Assembly (NCBI GenBank): GCA_947359465.1
Contig: OX375879.1
Span: 122,094,557-122,158,556, forward strand
Direction of reading: 5' to 3'
Length of the DNA: 64,000 nt
Origin: Metellina segmentata
Taxonomy: Eukaryota; Arthropoda; Arachnida; Araneae; Tetragnathidae
Below, piece after piece: positions 10,201 to 21,133 of this stretch. Every line of letters starts with the position of its first letter. The stretch's first letter is position 1. The notes under the pieces are model-generated. The model did no database searches. It saw only the letters and a program-made list of their open reading frames with translations, and was not told the origin of the DNA. The position numbers were made by a program, and so were the translations under genes.

Positions 10201-13200
10201 GAGCTCACACCCCAGACAGACGTCCACTACTGCTCTAGACTGGGACAGAATGATGTCTAAGATAAGCAGTCAGAATCGCTACTGAGTTTTGGTTTTTCTG
10301 CATCTGAACCTAGAGAGTAGACTTGGAAAGACTAGAATGTTTGTCCTGACTTAAGAACTGACTCTGTGCCAAGCTGTGCTGACCTTGTCTATGTGCAGAG
10401 TAGAATTTTTTTCATGAATACGGGGCACTTTCTTTTGGCCATGACTTTTTCAGTAATGTTATGGACACCAGGTAATATAAATTCCTTCAGGATAAAAATC
10501 GGTATTTTTTAGTTTTTTTACTAAAGTGGCAGTTATAGGGTGTTAGTTTTCCTCTTGTAAAGACAAGTTCTTAATTTGTGTAAATATATGCTTGTGTAAT
10601 ATTAATTTAAATGTAAAGCTGCACAGTTAAATGTTAAACTTGCCTATTTAAGCCGCAGCACTTGTAATTTTTTCAATGAAGAATCCTAAATGAACCCAGG
10701 GAATATCTAGTTTTCTCAAGTTTATGAATAAAACTTTCATATTGGCAACTTCTTTGGTTGATGTTTTTCTTAAATGGGTTTAACACTTATTAATTTGTTA
10801 AATTTTTGTGAGTTTAGTTACCCAATCAAATCCTACTTGTGCCGTTAACATTTCAAGACATAAGGAATGTCTTTTTGAACAAGGAATCTTATTTTCACCT
10901 TTTTAAACTATATTTGATTTTGTGATGAACTAATTACGCTGTTTTAGATTAAAGCCTGTAGGAATTTTTTTTGTTATTTTATTTAAAATATTTTATAAAA
11001 GGTTAATTACAACTCAAGTTTCTGTTGATATTTTAACATAGCTTGGTGACTAGATAGCTAAAACTGTGAAGTATCAAACTTATTTTTAACTTAATCAGAA
11101 ATATTTCGTATATGCTGGTGTATGTTGCTTATCCTATTTTAATACTTATAATTTTAACAAAGCCTAACTTATCAAGAAAAAAATTTACCCTAAGTTTTTT
11201 TGTGCTATAAGAACAAATGTCATACAGAGTAATTGAGCTTTTGTACAAGTTTTAAGACTAATAGTGGATACAATTTAATGGTGAATTTTAAAATATAACC
11301 CTGAGTAGGACTTAATCCATCAACCTAAAAAGTTGCCAAATTAGCCTAATTTTGTTTCCTAAATGTAGCTTTTGTAAAGGTAGTTTTACTGCAGACATAG
11401 CTACAATATGCATGCTCAGACATAGGTGCATTCTCACACTGTGTTGATAAAACTGTCAAGAATCCTGTTTGTCATACATTATGTGGAAACCAATATTTGA
11501 TATTACCCAAGGGGAACACTGAAGATTCCAAAGGTTTTCAAGAATATTAGTGAAACCATGATGAAGTTTGAAGATGTCTTTGAGAATGTTATCCAGTTTA
11601 ACCATAGGAAAGATCTTAGAAGTGATTGAATAACTGCCATAGATATGGTGAAGAATAAGACAAGATTTTGAAGTATGCAGAAGTTGGAATTAAGATGAAT
11701 TTGATCCAGGAAAAATTAATAATCAACATGTTTCTGGAACAATCCTGGATTTGAACACAAAGTGTACTTTTACTGTACTGATTTAAATGGGGGGCAGAAT
11801 GAATATGAATTAAACTTCGACACATTTTTTTGGCAGTCTTAAAAGCAAAGCTCCCCCTCTCCCTTAAGGCAGATATAGATTATAGCTGGATGCCCTTCAT
11901 TTTGAGAGCCTTTTTATCGACCTCTGTGTTTAGGAAAATAATAAGTTTAAGAGACTAGTTAAGTAGTTACTAGTTTTATGCATGCAATTTAATTTGTGTA
12001 ATTTAATTCTGTGTAATCTTTTTTCTTAACTTTTTTTTTACAAAACTCCAGGATGCAATCAAGTACGAAAATGGTCGTGATCTTCGTGGGCAAACAATCG
12101 TTGTTGAATGGGCCAGGGGACCCTCAAGTCGTCCTCCTATGCGTAGCAGGGTCAGTATTGTTCTTTGCTGTTTTCAATTGAATGTTGAAATCTGAAAAAA
12201 TCTTGCAATTAAATATTTTTTTAAAATTGTGCTCTTGCATCTTTCAGACAAGTGCTGAATGCTATCGTTGCCATCGCCATGGCCATTGGGCAAGGGATTG
12301 TCCCGAACTCGAAAGAGATCGCTATAAGGCTAGAAGATATTCTCGATCTAGCTCCAGATCGCGTTCTAGGCGACACAGGTATGTGTTTTATGAGCTTTTG
12401 TTTCTATTTTTAATTTTTGCTCATTTTTGTTTTACCCATCTGAAGTACATACATTTGCTTAAATGTGTGTACAGTATATTTACTTGGTTAAATTCAGTAC
12501 AGCATGTACTTCAGTTAAATTTTAGTTGAAATTAAAGTTAAATTGAAACAAGCTTAGCAATCTGTTAGTTTTCTTTGATTTTTAAAGGTTGATGATTAAA
12601 AGTCAAAGAAATTTCTTTTCGACTGAAATCACAAAGTTATAGGTTTTTGTTAATTTGATATGCAAGTAAATGTTTTGTTAATTTCTTAAAAATTACGACT
12701 TGTACAATTGTATTTGTCAATGCAGATGATGAGAAAAGTGCACCTTCTCTGTGTCAGATTTCTAAATGATGAATTAATGCACAGGGGCCATCTGATGCTA
12801 TGACTGGCTTGTTATCACTGTATATGTTTTACTATGCTTAAGTAAATATTAAAGTAAACTAGAAGCAACTAATGTTTGAAAAGAAAAAGTTAAAAATTCT
12901 CAAATTTTTCCATTTAAATTAAACACTGCAATCATGCTTGCATATATCATAATTTCGGTGCATGGACTAAATTTCCTTCCTAGTTTAGGACTAAGCCACT
13001 TTAACAATAGAGTTGGAACAACTTGAAAGAGATATTCCATGACTCAAAGCTGTTACAGTTCGTTGTTTTGTACTTGTGATTGCAAGTATTTTGATGCAGA
13101 ATTTTCAAAGATGTTAGATGAATTTCCCTAAAACTATTTTTCATCCCTGTTAACAAAACTTTCCTTGTAGTGGAATTTCAGAGACCAAACTGAAAGTTTA

Positions 13201-16200
13201 CTTTAAAGCCCCCAGAAGCAAAATAGCTTAAGTTCTAAGACTTTGGCAGGCTGTAGACTAAACAATTTGTATTGGTATTTTTGGTTCTGCTTTTCAATTA
13301 GGACTGTTGAAATTTGTAATGTGAAAATAATAATTGCATAATAAACTTTTAAAATATTCAATCAAATATGGTAGTGAAATTCAAACTTTCAATTTGACAC
13401 GGGTACACCCAGGAAATAAAGTTTACACTTTTCTTAAAATAGGTTTTCCAATTTCCAAAATAATTCTGGTTTGGTAGTGAAAACAAAGATTAACTTTATT
13501 CTACGATTGTGGCATATGGGCTATTTAAATACTTTCCAAGATAGTCTAAAAAGTTTGGACATGTATTGTTTTTCAACAAAGTTGCTTTTTAAAACCTTAA
13601 GTTTGGTTTTCTACTTTAAAACAATAAGTATCAGTAAAATTGAATTGTATGGACAGAAGATCTGTGTTTAGGAGTGAACATTCTTTGTTTTAAGATTCTG
13701 GTGGAAATGTTTCTTTGGATTTAAGTATGTATAGAATGGAACTGCAATTCCAGAATTTGCCTCTTTCTGCTTCACTATTTTTTCAAATATAGCATTGTTT
13801 GACAAGAATGTTCTGCATGGTTTGATTTTAACAGTGAGTATATTTTGGGGGTTATGGATTACTTATACGGAATATTATTTGGCCTCTTTTTTTTTGTTCA
13901 TTGCCTGGTAATGAAGTTGGATTTTGGAGCCCAAAACTCCTGTGAGACCTGCTTAGATTGATCTCAAATAATAATGCCAATGCAGAACTTTTAGGCTTTC
14001 TCAGCTGGCAATCTCTTCCGGTTTAAAAAGCAATCGGTTCATATTTATCAGCTTAGAACTTAGTCTCAAATCTAGATTCCTGAACACTATTAAATGATGG
14101 CATTTTGAGTTTTCATATTAAAATTAAGTAGTGCAAACTAATTTTGTTTCACTCTATTTTAGGTATAGCTACAGTAGGAGTCGTAGTCCCTCGAGAGGTC
14201 GGTGGAACAGGCGGCGTAGAACACCAAGTCAGGTGCGATCGCCAAGTTACAATCGATCCAGGCGACCCAAGAAGCGCACACCCACACCTGCCAGTTCCCG
14301 TTCGAGATCGAGGTAAATGAGGCTGACATGACCTAAAATAGTATAAATGAACTCAGAATGCCATGATTTTGTAGACCAAAGGATCAGATTTGAGTTTACT
14401 TTTAAACAGAAACTAATTTTTCCAAATCGATTATCTCGTACTTGCTGTTTCCTTCCCTAAAATTAATGTTTTTTGTTTGAGTAAGAAAAAGTTTCTAACC
14501 CTGCTATTTCGACTTTTTGCTTGAATTCAAGTTGCATAAGTTTGTTGAAAGTAATTTGGCCTAGCCTATTCTAGTTTCCCCACCTTTTGCGCAAGTTCTT
14601 GTAGGATGCATTTTTGGTATGCATCATTTTTCACTGGTGACTCAATGGGGCTGTAGACCTGTAAGTCATCATCATTAACCATCAAGACATTCTTTTTCCG
14701 TATATTATGAAAGGACAGCAATACCAACTGACTTTGCACAAACCAATTGCATCCCATAAAACTCATTGTCCAGTGTCTCCAATGCAACTGAAGCTGACCT
14801 GCTTTCCAATTGGCCATATGATTCCCTTATTGTCATCTATTACTAGGAAAGCATAACACTCAATGTACATTCTGTCTCAGTTCTTCATTTCTCCCTTTAG
14901 CATAACTGCTATTTGTCTAATTTTATATATCTGGTCCTGTATAGGACCTTGTATCTTAAAATTAAACTAAGCCAAATGACTTTGATACCTGTAGAGCTGA
15001 ATAGTTTAAACAGCATTTATTTGAAAGCTGCATATCTGTCCACCCTCTAAAGCAGTAATGCATATGTGCATTATTTGTTTCGCTGTTGGACAAAAGTAAT
15101 TAGCCACTCCCATTGGTGACTTATGTTTTGTAATGAACCAAGTCTGTGACTGACATGTTCATGGCAGTCTGCTTAAGCAGACTATAACATAGGATTTAAT
15201 AATTTGCCTGGATTTATACAATTTAGAACATCATAAATGGCTGCTAAAACGTGGCTAAAAGAAACTTGAAAATCAGTGATGTCTACATGCTGCATAATTG
15301 TCCATCCTCTGAAGCAGTAGTATTTGTGTTCTGCATGTTTCAATGGTGGAAGAAAGTGATATCCGCTGGTTTTTTTTTTTTTTTTGTAATAAACCCAAGC
15401 CTGTTTTTGACAAGAAATTAGCAGAAGATTCCATGAAAACACTAATGGTGTAATCTTTCCTTGAATGACCAGCTGGAATAACAAACATGGTGTCGAGTTG
15501 GTTGTGAATAAACATCTCCAAATTGTAAATTGTTTGTTACATAGTGTAACCAAACTTTATAAAAAATCTTATCTAGTTGTAAGCTGCATATCTGTCCACC
15601 CTCTAAAGCAGTAATGCATATGTGCATTACTTGTTTCGCTGGTGGACAATAGTAATTAGCCACATCCATTGGTGATTTATGTTTTGTAATGAACCAAGTC
15701 TGTGACTGACATTCATGGCAGTCTGCGTAGACAGACTAACACAAGTTTTAAAAATTTGCCCAGCTTTATACAATTTTGAATATCATAAATCGCTGCTAAA
15801 TGAACTTGAAAATCAGGGATGTCTACATGTTGCATGATTGTCCATCCTCTGAAGCAGTAGTATTTGTGTTCTGCATGTTTCAATGGTGGACGAAAGTGAT
15901 TGACATCCACTATTTTTTTTTGTATAAACCAAGCCTGTTTTTGACAAGAAATTAGCAGAGGATTCCATAAAAGCACTAATTTTGTAATCTTTCCTTGAAT
16001 GACCAGCTGGAATAACCTACATTGTGTCGTTGGTTGTGAATAAACATCTCCAAATTGTAAATTGTTTGTTACATAGTGTAACTGAACTTTATGAAAATCT
16101 TATCTAGTTGTAAGCTGCATATCTGTCCACCCTCTAAAGCAGTAATGCATATGTGCATTACTTGTTTTGCTGGTGGGCAATAGTAATTAGCCACACCCAT

Positions 16201-19200
16201 TGGTGACTTATGTTTTGTAATGAACCAAGTCTGTGACTGACATGTTCATGGCAGTCTGCATAAGCAGACTAGAGCACAGGATTTAATAATTTGCCCAGAT
16301 TTGTACAATTTTGAACATATTACTGAAGCAGTAGTATTTGTGTTCTACATGTTTCACTGGTGGGCAAAAGTGATGACACCCATTGTTTTTTCATTTAGTA
16401 ATAAACCAAGCCTGTTTTTGACAAGAAATTAGCAGGGGATCCATACGAAACACTAATGGGGTAATCTTTCCTTGAATGACCAGCTAGAATAACCAGCACT
16501 GTGTTGAGTTGGTTGGGTATAAACATCTCTATATTGTAAAATGTTTGTTACATAGTGTAACTGAACTTTATAAAAATCTTATCTAGTTGTAAGCTGCATA
16601 TCTGTCCACCCTCTAAAGCAGTAATGCATATGTGCATTACTTGTTTCGCTGGTGGACAATAGTAATTAGCCACACCCATTGGTGACTTATGTTTTGTAAT
16701 GAACCAAGTCTGTGACTGACATATTCATGGCAGTCTGCATATAAAGACTAACACAAGATTTAAAAATTTGCCCTGCTTTATACAATTTCGAACATAATAA
16801 ATCGCTGCTAAATAAACTTGGAAATCAGTGATGTCTACATGATTGTCCATCCTATGAAGCAGTAGTATTTGTGTTCTGCATGTTTCAATGGTGGACGAAA
16901 CTGAGTGACATCCCCTGTTTTTATTTATTCAGAAATCTAACAAGCCTATTTTTGACAAGAAATTAGCAGGGGATCCATACAAAACACTAATGGGGTAATC
17001 TTTCCTTGAATGACCAGCTAGAATAACCAACACTGTGTTGAGTTGGTTGGGTATAAACATCTCCCAATTGTAAAATGTTTGTTACATAGTGTAACCATTC
17101 TTTATAAAATCATATCTAGTTAAAAGCTGCATATCTGTCCACCCTCTAAAGCAATGATGCATATGTGCACTACTTGTTTCGCTGGTGGACAAAAGTAACT
17201 AGCCACACCCATTGGTGACTTATGTTTTGTAATGAACCAAGTCTGTGACTGACATGTCTAGTTTTATTCTTAGGTAGATGTGAATGAGGGGAATAAGTTA
17301 TGTTTGTATATTCAAAAAATGTTAATTTTTACTTCGGTATCCGTACTCATTTAACACTTGGTGGTGGTTTGCCAACCAGACTGTCATGTACTGTTTTTTG
17401 TCTTGTGCAGCTTAGCCATGCGTGGCCTTTGTGCTATAAAAACCCAACCAACCATCATGTATTGTGTTGATGTTTGGAGAGTGGGGTGCCAGCTCGGGTA
17501 TTACCTCATGATCTGACCAAGGTTCAAAATTACTTTGTGTTGTCCTCGATCTTTCCCTTCAAGGGTCGATCCCGAAATGTTGCCATTAACCTATTGTGTG
17601 GCTGCAGTGTGTCATTCTTTGTAAGAAATGTAAACAATCGCACCAAGTATATCTCTTTAAACAGTATATCACTTAATTCATAGGTTTTATACATTTGTTA
17701 TACCTTTAATCGTAGATTTACTGATCCTCATATTTACTCAATTGAGACTTATGAACATGGTCATGGGTCTTGTGTACAGCTGAAACTGGAAATGTTTGTT
17801 GCATATCTATCAATCTTCTAAATCAGTAGCATTTATGTGAACTACTTGATTCCCTGTGATATAAAGTAATTGGCGACACCCATTGGTGATTTATTTTATG
17901 TAATGAACCAAGTCTGTTGCTGGCATTGCCAATACCATATTGCCTTTTTGGTATTTTTTTGTGCGTATTCTACAAAGGAATCAGTAAATGTGTTCAATTT
18001 AAAATACTGAAGTCCTTATATCAAAGTTATTAAATCTTGAAATCAATGTGAATGTTTTTTGAGACAACTCTTAAGAATTCATGTAAAAGTATTCCCATTA
18101 AGTTGAAAGTAGTTCTGCAAGCAACAAATTGTATGACTTTTGATTTGCATATTCAAGAGCAATTTTTTATGTGTGGATCAATGAGAATCTGCTGTATTTT
18201 TTGTGTCGTATAAAGAATATGAGGTTATAAATAAAGCCAAACTTATTAGACCTTTGCAAGAAAAAATGAACTGTTAGTGTGGTTGCTCTCTAATTTGAAG
18301 TGCATTGGAATAGTTTTAAAGAAATTAATTGTTGAAAACAATTGCATATTTTAAGGTTCTTTTGATTAATTTGAAAGCAACCTTAGAAATTGAATTGTTT
18401 GACTTAGCCTGATTGCAATAGATTATAAAAAGTTAAAAACATGATGCACTTTTATGAAAATTGTCTGCATTTGAATCAAAATTTGCGTTGTCTAAATCGA
18501 TAGAATGTTAAGGAACTGTTTTTATTGCAGGTCTAGGAGTGGGGACAAATCCAAGTCCAAAGACAAATCTAGGCGCAGCTCTAGCAAATCGGCAAGTCGC
18601 AGCCCGACTCCCCGGAAACGCCGCAGTCCCTCCCCCCGCAAGCGCCGCAGCAGGAGTGCCAGCAAGGATAGGAGAAGCCGCAGCGTTTCTCAGCGCAAGT
18701 CGCACAGCAAGAGTGCCAGCAAAGAAAAGAGCCCAAAGCGTGTGAAGCGCAGCCGTAGCAGCAGCAAAGGTCCGAGTCCTATGAGAAAGGCCCGAAGTCA
18801 TTCCCACAGCAAGGGTCGTAGTCATTCCCGCAGCAGAAGTGCCGAACGGAAGCAGTCTAAAAGCCGGAGCTCTACACCTGACCAGGTAATGTCTCTCAGT
18901 GTTGTTTACTAGTTTTGTAGCTTCTAACCACTTGTTGCTTTTATCCTATTCAACTAAATTGGGTAATATGTTTTTAAAACTGCTCATTTTTATCTTCCCA
19001 ATAAGAAACTATGTAACATTTTTGACAACTGTTTGTTTGATTATAGTTCCTTAAGGGGACCAGTACTGTCCTATCCCCGTAATGTTAAAATGGTCAAATT
19101 TCAAGGAACATTATCTCAGAATCTTGTGTATTAATTTGAATTTTTTATACAGGGTTATGAAGAAATTTTAACAGGGATTTTTTAAAAACTTGGGGAATTT

Positions 19201-20173
19201 TAAGATTTAAAAAAAACCAATTTTCATCTTTTTTTGCAATTAAGTGAATTTTCTGAGCAGATAAAAAAAAATGCCTGTGTTTCAATGTTATAAGGTGTGT
19301 TGCAAGAAGATCAATTTGCTTGAATAGACTTTAAAAAAAATACACATTTTAAAATATTAAAGTAAGGAACCCAGCATTAAAAAAAAATTGACATGTTGGA
19401 CAGACATTTTGCTGTTTCTTATGCCAGAGAATTATAAATAAAAATTTAAAACATCAATTTTCAAAATGTGTTAAAACAACTTTTTAAATTTTTAAAGTAT
19501 TTTAATTATGATATAAACTTGATTTCTTTTATATATTCATTCAACTATAATCTAAATTTATAGGTATGAAATTGAAGATACATTGAATGATCTTGATATA
19601 AAACATGAAACACTAAAATATCACAAAAGACACTTTACTGCACATTTACATTTTTTACCAAAAATTCTTTAGAATTTTTTTTGCAAAATTAAAAAAATTA
19701 AAGTAAACAAGCCATGTCAATTACAGTTGCAAAGAAAAGTTTCATCATCTAAACTATTTCATTCAATGATCCAAATTTAATATCGAGGTTTTGCAGACAC
19801 ATGCAGTTAGATCGGTATATAAGTTATTTTTGGCTTCAAAAGATAGAGTTTGCACAGGTTACTACTCTTGAAACCTAAAGTTTTAGTAACCTTGTAATAT
19901 GTATTCTAATATTTAAAAAAATAGTTTTGGATTGGTTGTAAGATAATAAAAGTCAGAATGCAATTAATTAACCAATATCGATTAAAGCACAATTAATTTT
20001 TCTTGCTATCCTTTCAGCGCGCCAGGGATATCTCGAATGGGGAACACAAGCGTGAAAGTCGCCACAGCAGTGCAAGCTCACACCGAAGCAAGACTAGAAG
20101 CCGTTCTAGGAGTTACGAGAAGGAGCAGGATCGTGCATCGAAGGAGAGAGACAATTGGAGTAAATCCCCATAG
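7091..20173 (+). CDS. SR splicing factor: RRM + CCHC zinc knuckle + RS domain
   Basis: Exons are 7091-7205 (or the alternative 7682-7796), 9573-9625, 12052-12150, 12248-12378, 14163-14312, 18531-18885 and 20018-20173. All junctions are GT-AG and phases join without a break into 352 codons. Residues 1-85 or so are one RRM: RNP2 is LFVGRL, and RNP1 is MAYAFVDY, followed by DLRGQTIVVEWARG. Next comes a zinc knuckle CYRCHRHGHWARDC (C-x2-C-x4-H-x4-C), then a long arginine-serine tail with RSPTPRKRR-type repeats, ending NWSKSP. The family binds exonic enhancers in pre-mRNA and recruits the spliceosome in the nucleus; SR kinases phosphorylate the RS tail. The knuckle recalls SRSF7, while the RRM resembles SRSF4/5/6, so no single orthologue is named. 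The tail exon is GC-rich compared with its introns. Confidence 0.93.
7682..7796 (+). CDS. SR factor alternative first coding exon 1b
   Basis: The exon starts MSRRYKLFVGRLPLDSKQKE and ends after CDVKYG with donor G|GTAAGAG. It has the same 115-nt length and phase as exon 1a, so either can join exon 2 in frame. Differences are mostly conservative (R/K, E/D, Y/H), which suggests selection on both copies. A good acceptor (TTTTTATTTTTCAG ending at 7588) lies upstream, so the exon may begin at 7589 when spliced from an upstream leader. Confidence 0.85.
7797..9572 (+). other. SR gene intron 1 (after exon 1b)
   Basis: This AT-rich intron carries no recognisable gene or transposon that I can bound. 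It ends with acceptor TTTAAATTTCAG. Confidence 0.6.
9626..12051 (+). other. SR gene intron 2
   Basis: This is a 2.4-kb intron between the RNP1 exon and the end of the RRM. A patch at about 10190-10430 is less AT-rich than its surroundings. SR genes often keep conserved poison exons in such introns, but no exon is proven here. The rest looks like simple intron. Confidence 0.45.
12379..14162 (+). other. SR gene intron 4
   Basis: This intron separates the zinc-knuckle exon from the first RS exon. I see no coding sequence and no transposon with clear ends in it. Confidence 0.55.
15020..17275. repeat. Intronic tandem satellite, ~480-560-bp dimeric units
   Basis: The block GCTGCATATCTGTCCACC recurs near 15027, 15583, 16114, 16592 and 17128, giving four full units and a partial fifth. 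Each unit has two related halves. One half has TGTCCACCCTCTAAAGCAGT ... AACCAAGTCTGTGACTGAC. The other has TGTCCATCCTCTGAAGCAGT ... AACCAAGCCTGTTTTTGAC. The ancestral monomer is therefore about 265 bp, and the array is a small higher-order dimer repeat. It lies inside the intron after exon 5 of the SR gene. A more diverged lone monomer is at 17790-17930. Open frames across it on the minus strand appear only because the unit is repeated. Confidence 0.9.
17380..17460 (-). repeat. LINE-like 3' tail fragment, family A
   Basis: This segment reads GTCTTGTGCAGCTTAGCC...GTGCTATAAAAACCCAACCAACC, matching the 3' end of the LINE at 37442-37520 (GTGCAGCTTGGCC...AAAAACCCAACCAACC on the minus strand). It is a short copy ending in the AACC repeat tail. 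It is adjacent to family B repeat sequence. Confidence 0.7.
17479..17600. repeat. Dispersed repeat, family B (copy 2)
   Basis: Similar to 6490-6625 throughout, with about one difference every five to six bases. It directly follows the family A tail fragment, so the two may be parts of one composite short repeat here. Confidence 0.6.
18886..20017 (+). other. SR gene intron 6
   Basis: This AT-rich intron has many A and T runs and no recognisable insert. It ends TATCCTTTCAG before the last coding exon. Confidence 0.55.
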
Positions 20174-20237
20174 ATTGGAAGAGTTATGTGTAGTCAGTTG
20201 AAATGTATTTCTATGTATTGTTTTTCTTTTTACTTAA

Positions 20238-20243
20238 AATAAA
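20238..20243 (+). terminator. Poly(A) signal of the SR gene
   Basis: AATAAA lies 65 bp after the stop codon at 20171-20173, in ACTTAAAATAAACATT, a normal position for a short 3' UTR. Confidence 0.65.
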
Positions 20244-20824
20244 CATTTTAAAAAATTGCATAGCCTACTATTGTGTTTGAAATTGTATACCTTTAGAATA
20301 CAATATTACTTTTTAGTGGTTGTGTTGTGGAACTGTTCAGGAATCCTAAATTTAATTAGGTTATTTTGGGAATATATCAGACAAGTATGCAATGCTACTA
20401 TGCCCTTCATGAAACTTGCCGCTTAACTCGAACATAAAAATGGAGGTTTTTACACTGATGAAGGTAGGTAGTTGAATTTACGACACAAAGGGATCAATCC
20501 CCTTTAGAAGTGAATAGATTTGTTAGACACTTGAATCACATGTTCCCTATTACTACGAGGAAACTGGAATTGCATTGGTCCCAAACTTTTATCCCCTAAG
20601 AAAGATGAGAGTTCAGCTCTGCTGAATGGTCACAATCAGATTTAATATTTGATGTCTTCCTTTAATGAATACTTATCTTCTATTAAAAAAAAAGAATAGT
20701 TTGCACTTTCAAGGAACCACTATTTCCTGAAACAACTTGCATAGTTAAAGGGTTCAATGCACCACTTTTTCTGTTGCATCTTCATTAAATTAAACAGCCA
20801 AGTTAAGTGTAAGAAAACAAATTA

Positions 20825-20830
20825 TTTATT
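20825..20830 (-). terminator. Candidate poly(A) signal of PEX16
   Basis: TTTATT on the plus strand is AATAAA on the minus strand, about 300 bp after the PEX16 stop at 21134-21136. The SR gene and PEX16 thus converge with about 0.6 kb between their signals. Confidence 0.5.
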
Positions 20831-21133
20831 AGCATAACATTTGAAAAATATAAATGAACAGGCAATAAATTTCAAAGATTGTTTTTTAAGACAAAGTAGA
20901 ATTAGTTTAAAACAATTTGTAGTTGGCAACAAAATCAATGCATGTTTCTGAAGGATTTTTAAGACTTCCAATCACCATATACAATCCAAGTATAACTTTT
21001 GCCACATAAAAATCCAATAAAATAATTTGGTTAGAAGAACATTATTAGAGAAATATGCTGTATCAGTTTTTGGCAACTGTATCTCACACTTCAAATAGTG
21101 ATAGTATAAAAGGGAAATGAAGGAATTGAAAAG

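Noticed and set aside
12182..12529. A stand-alone 115-aa gene around the zinc-knuckle exon
   Set aside because: Only 12248-12378 is coding, as an exon of the SR gene; the rest reads through introns.
15020..17275. CRISPR-like array
   Set aside because: The repeated unit is about 530 bp with no short repeat-spacer alternation, and the host is a eukaryote; it is a satellite.
18508..18825. Open frames on both strands across the large RS exon (a minus-strand 105-aa frame and a second plus-strand frame)
   Set aside because: They are shadows of the GC-rich arginine-serine coding exon 18531-18885, which has proper splice sites and continues the SR frame.
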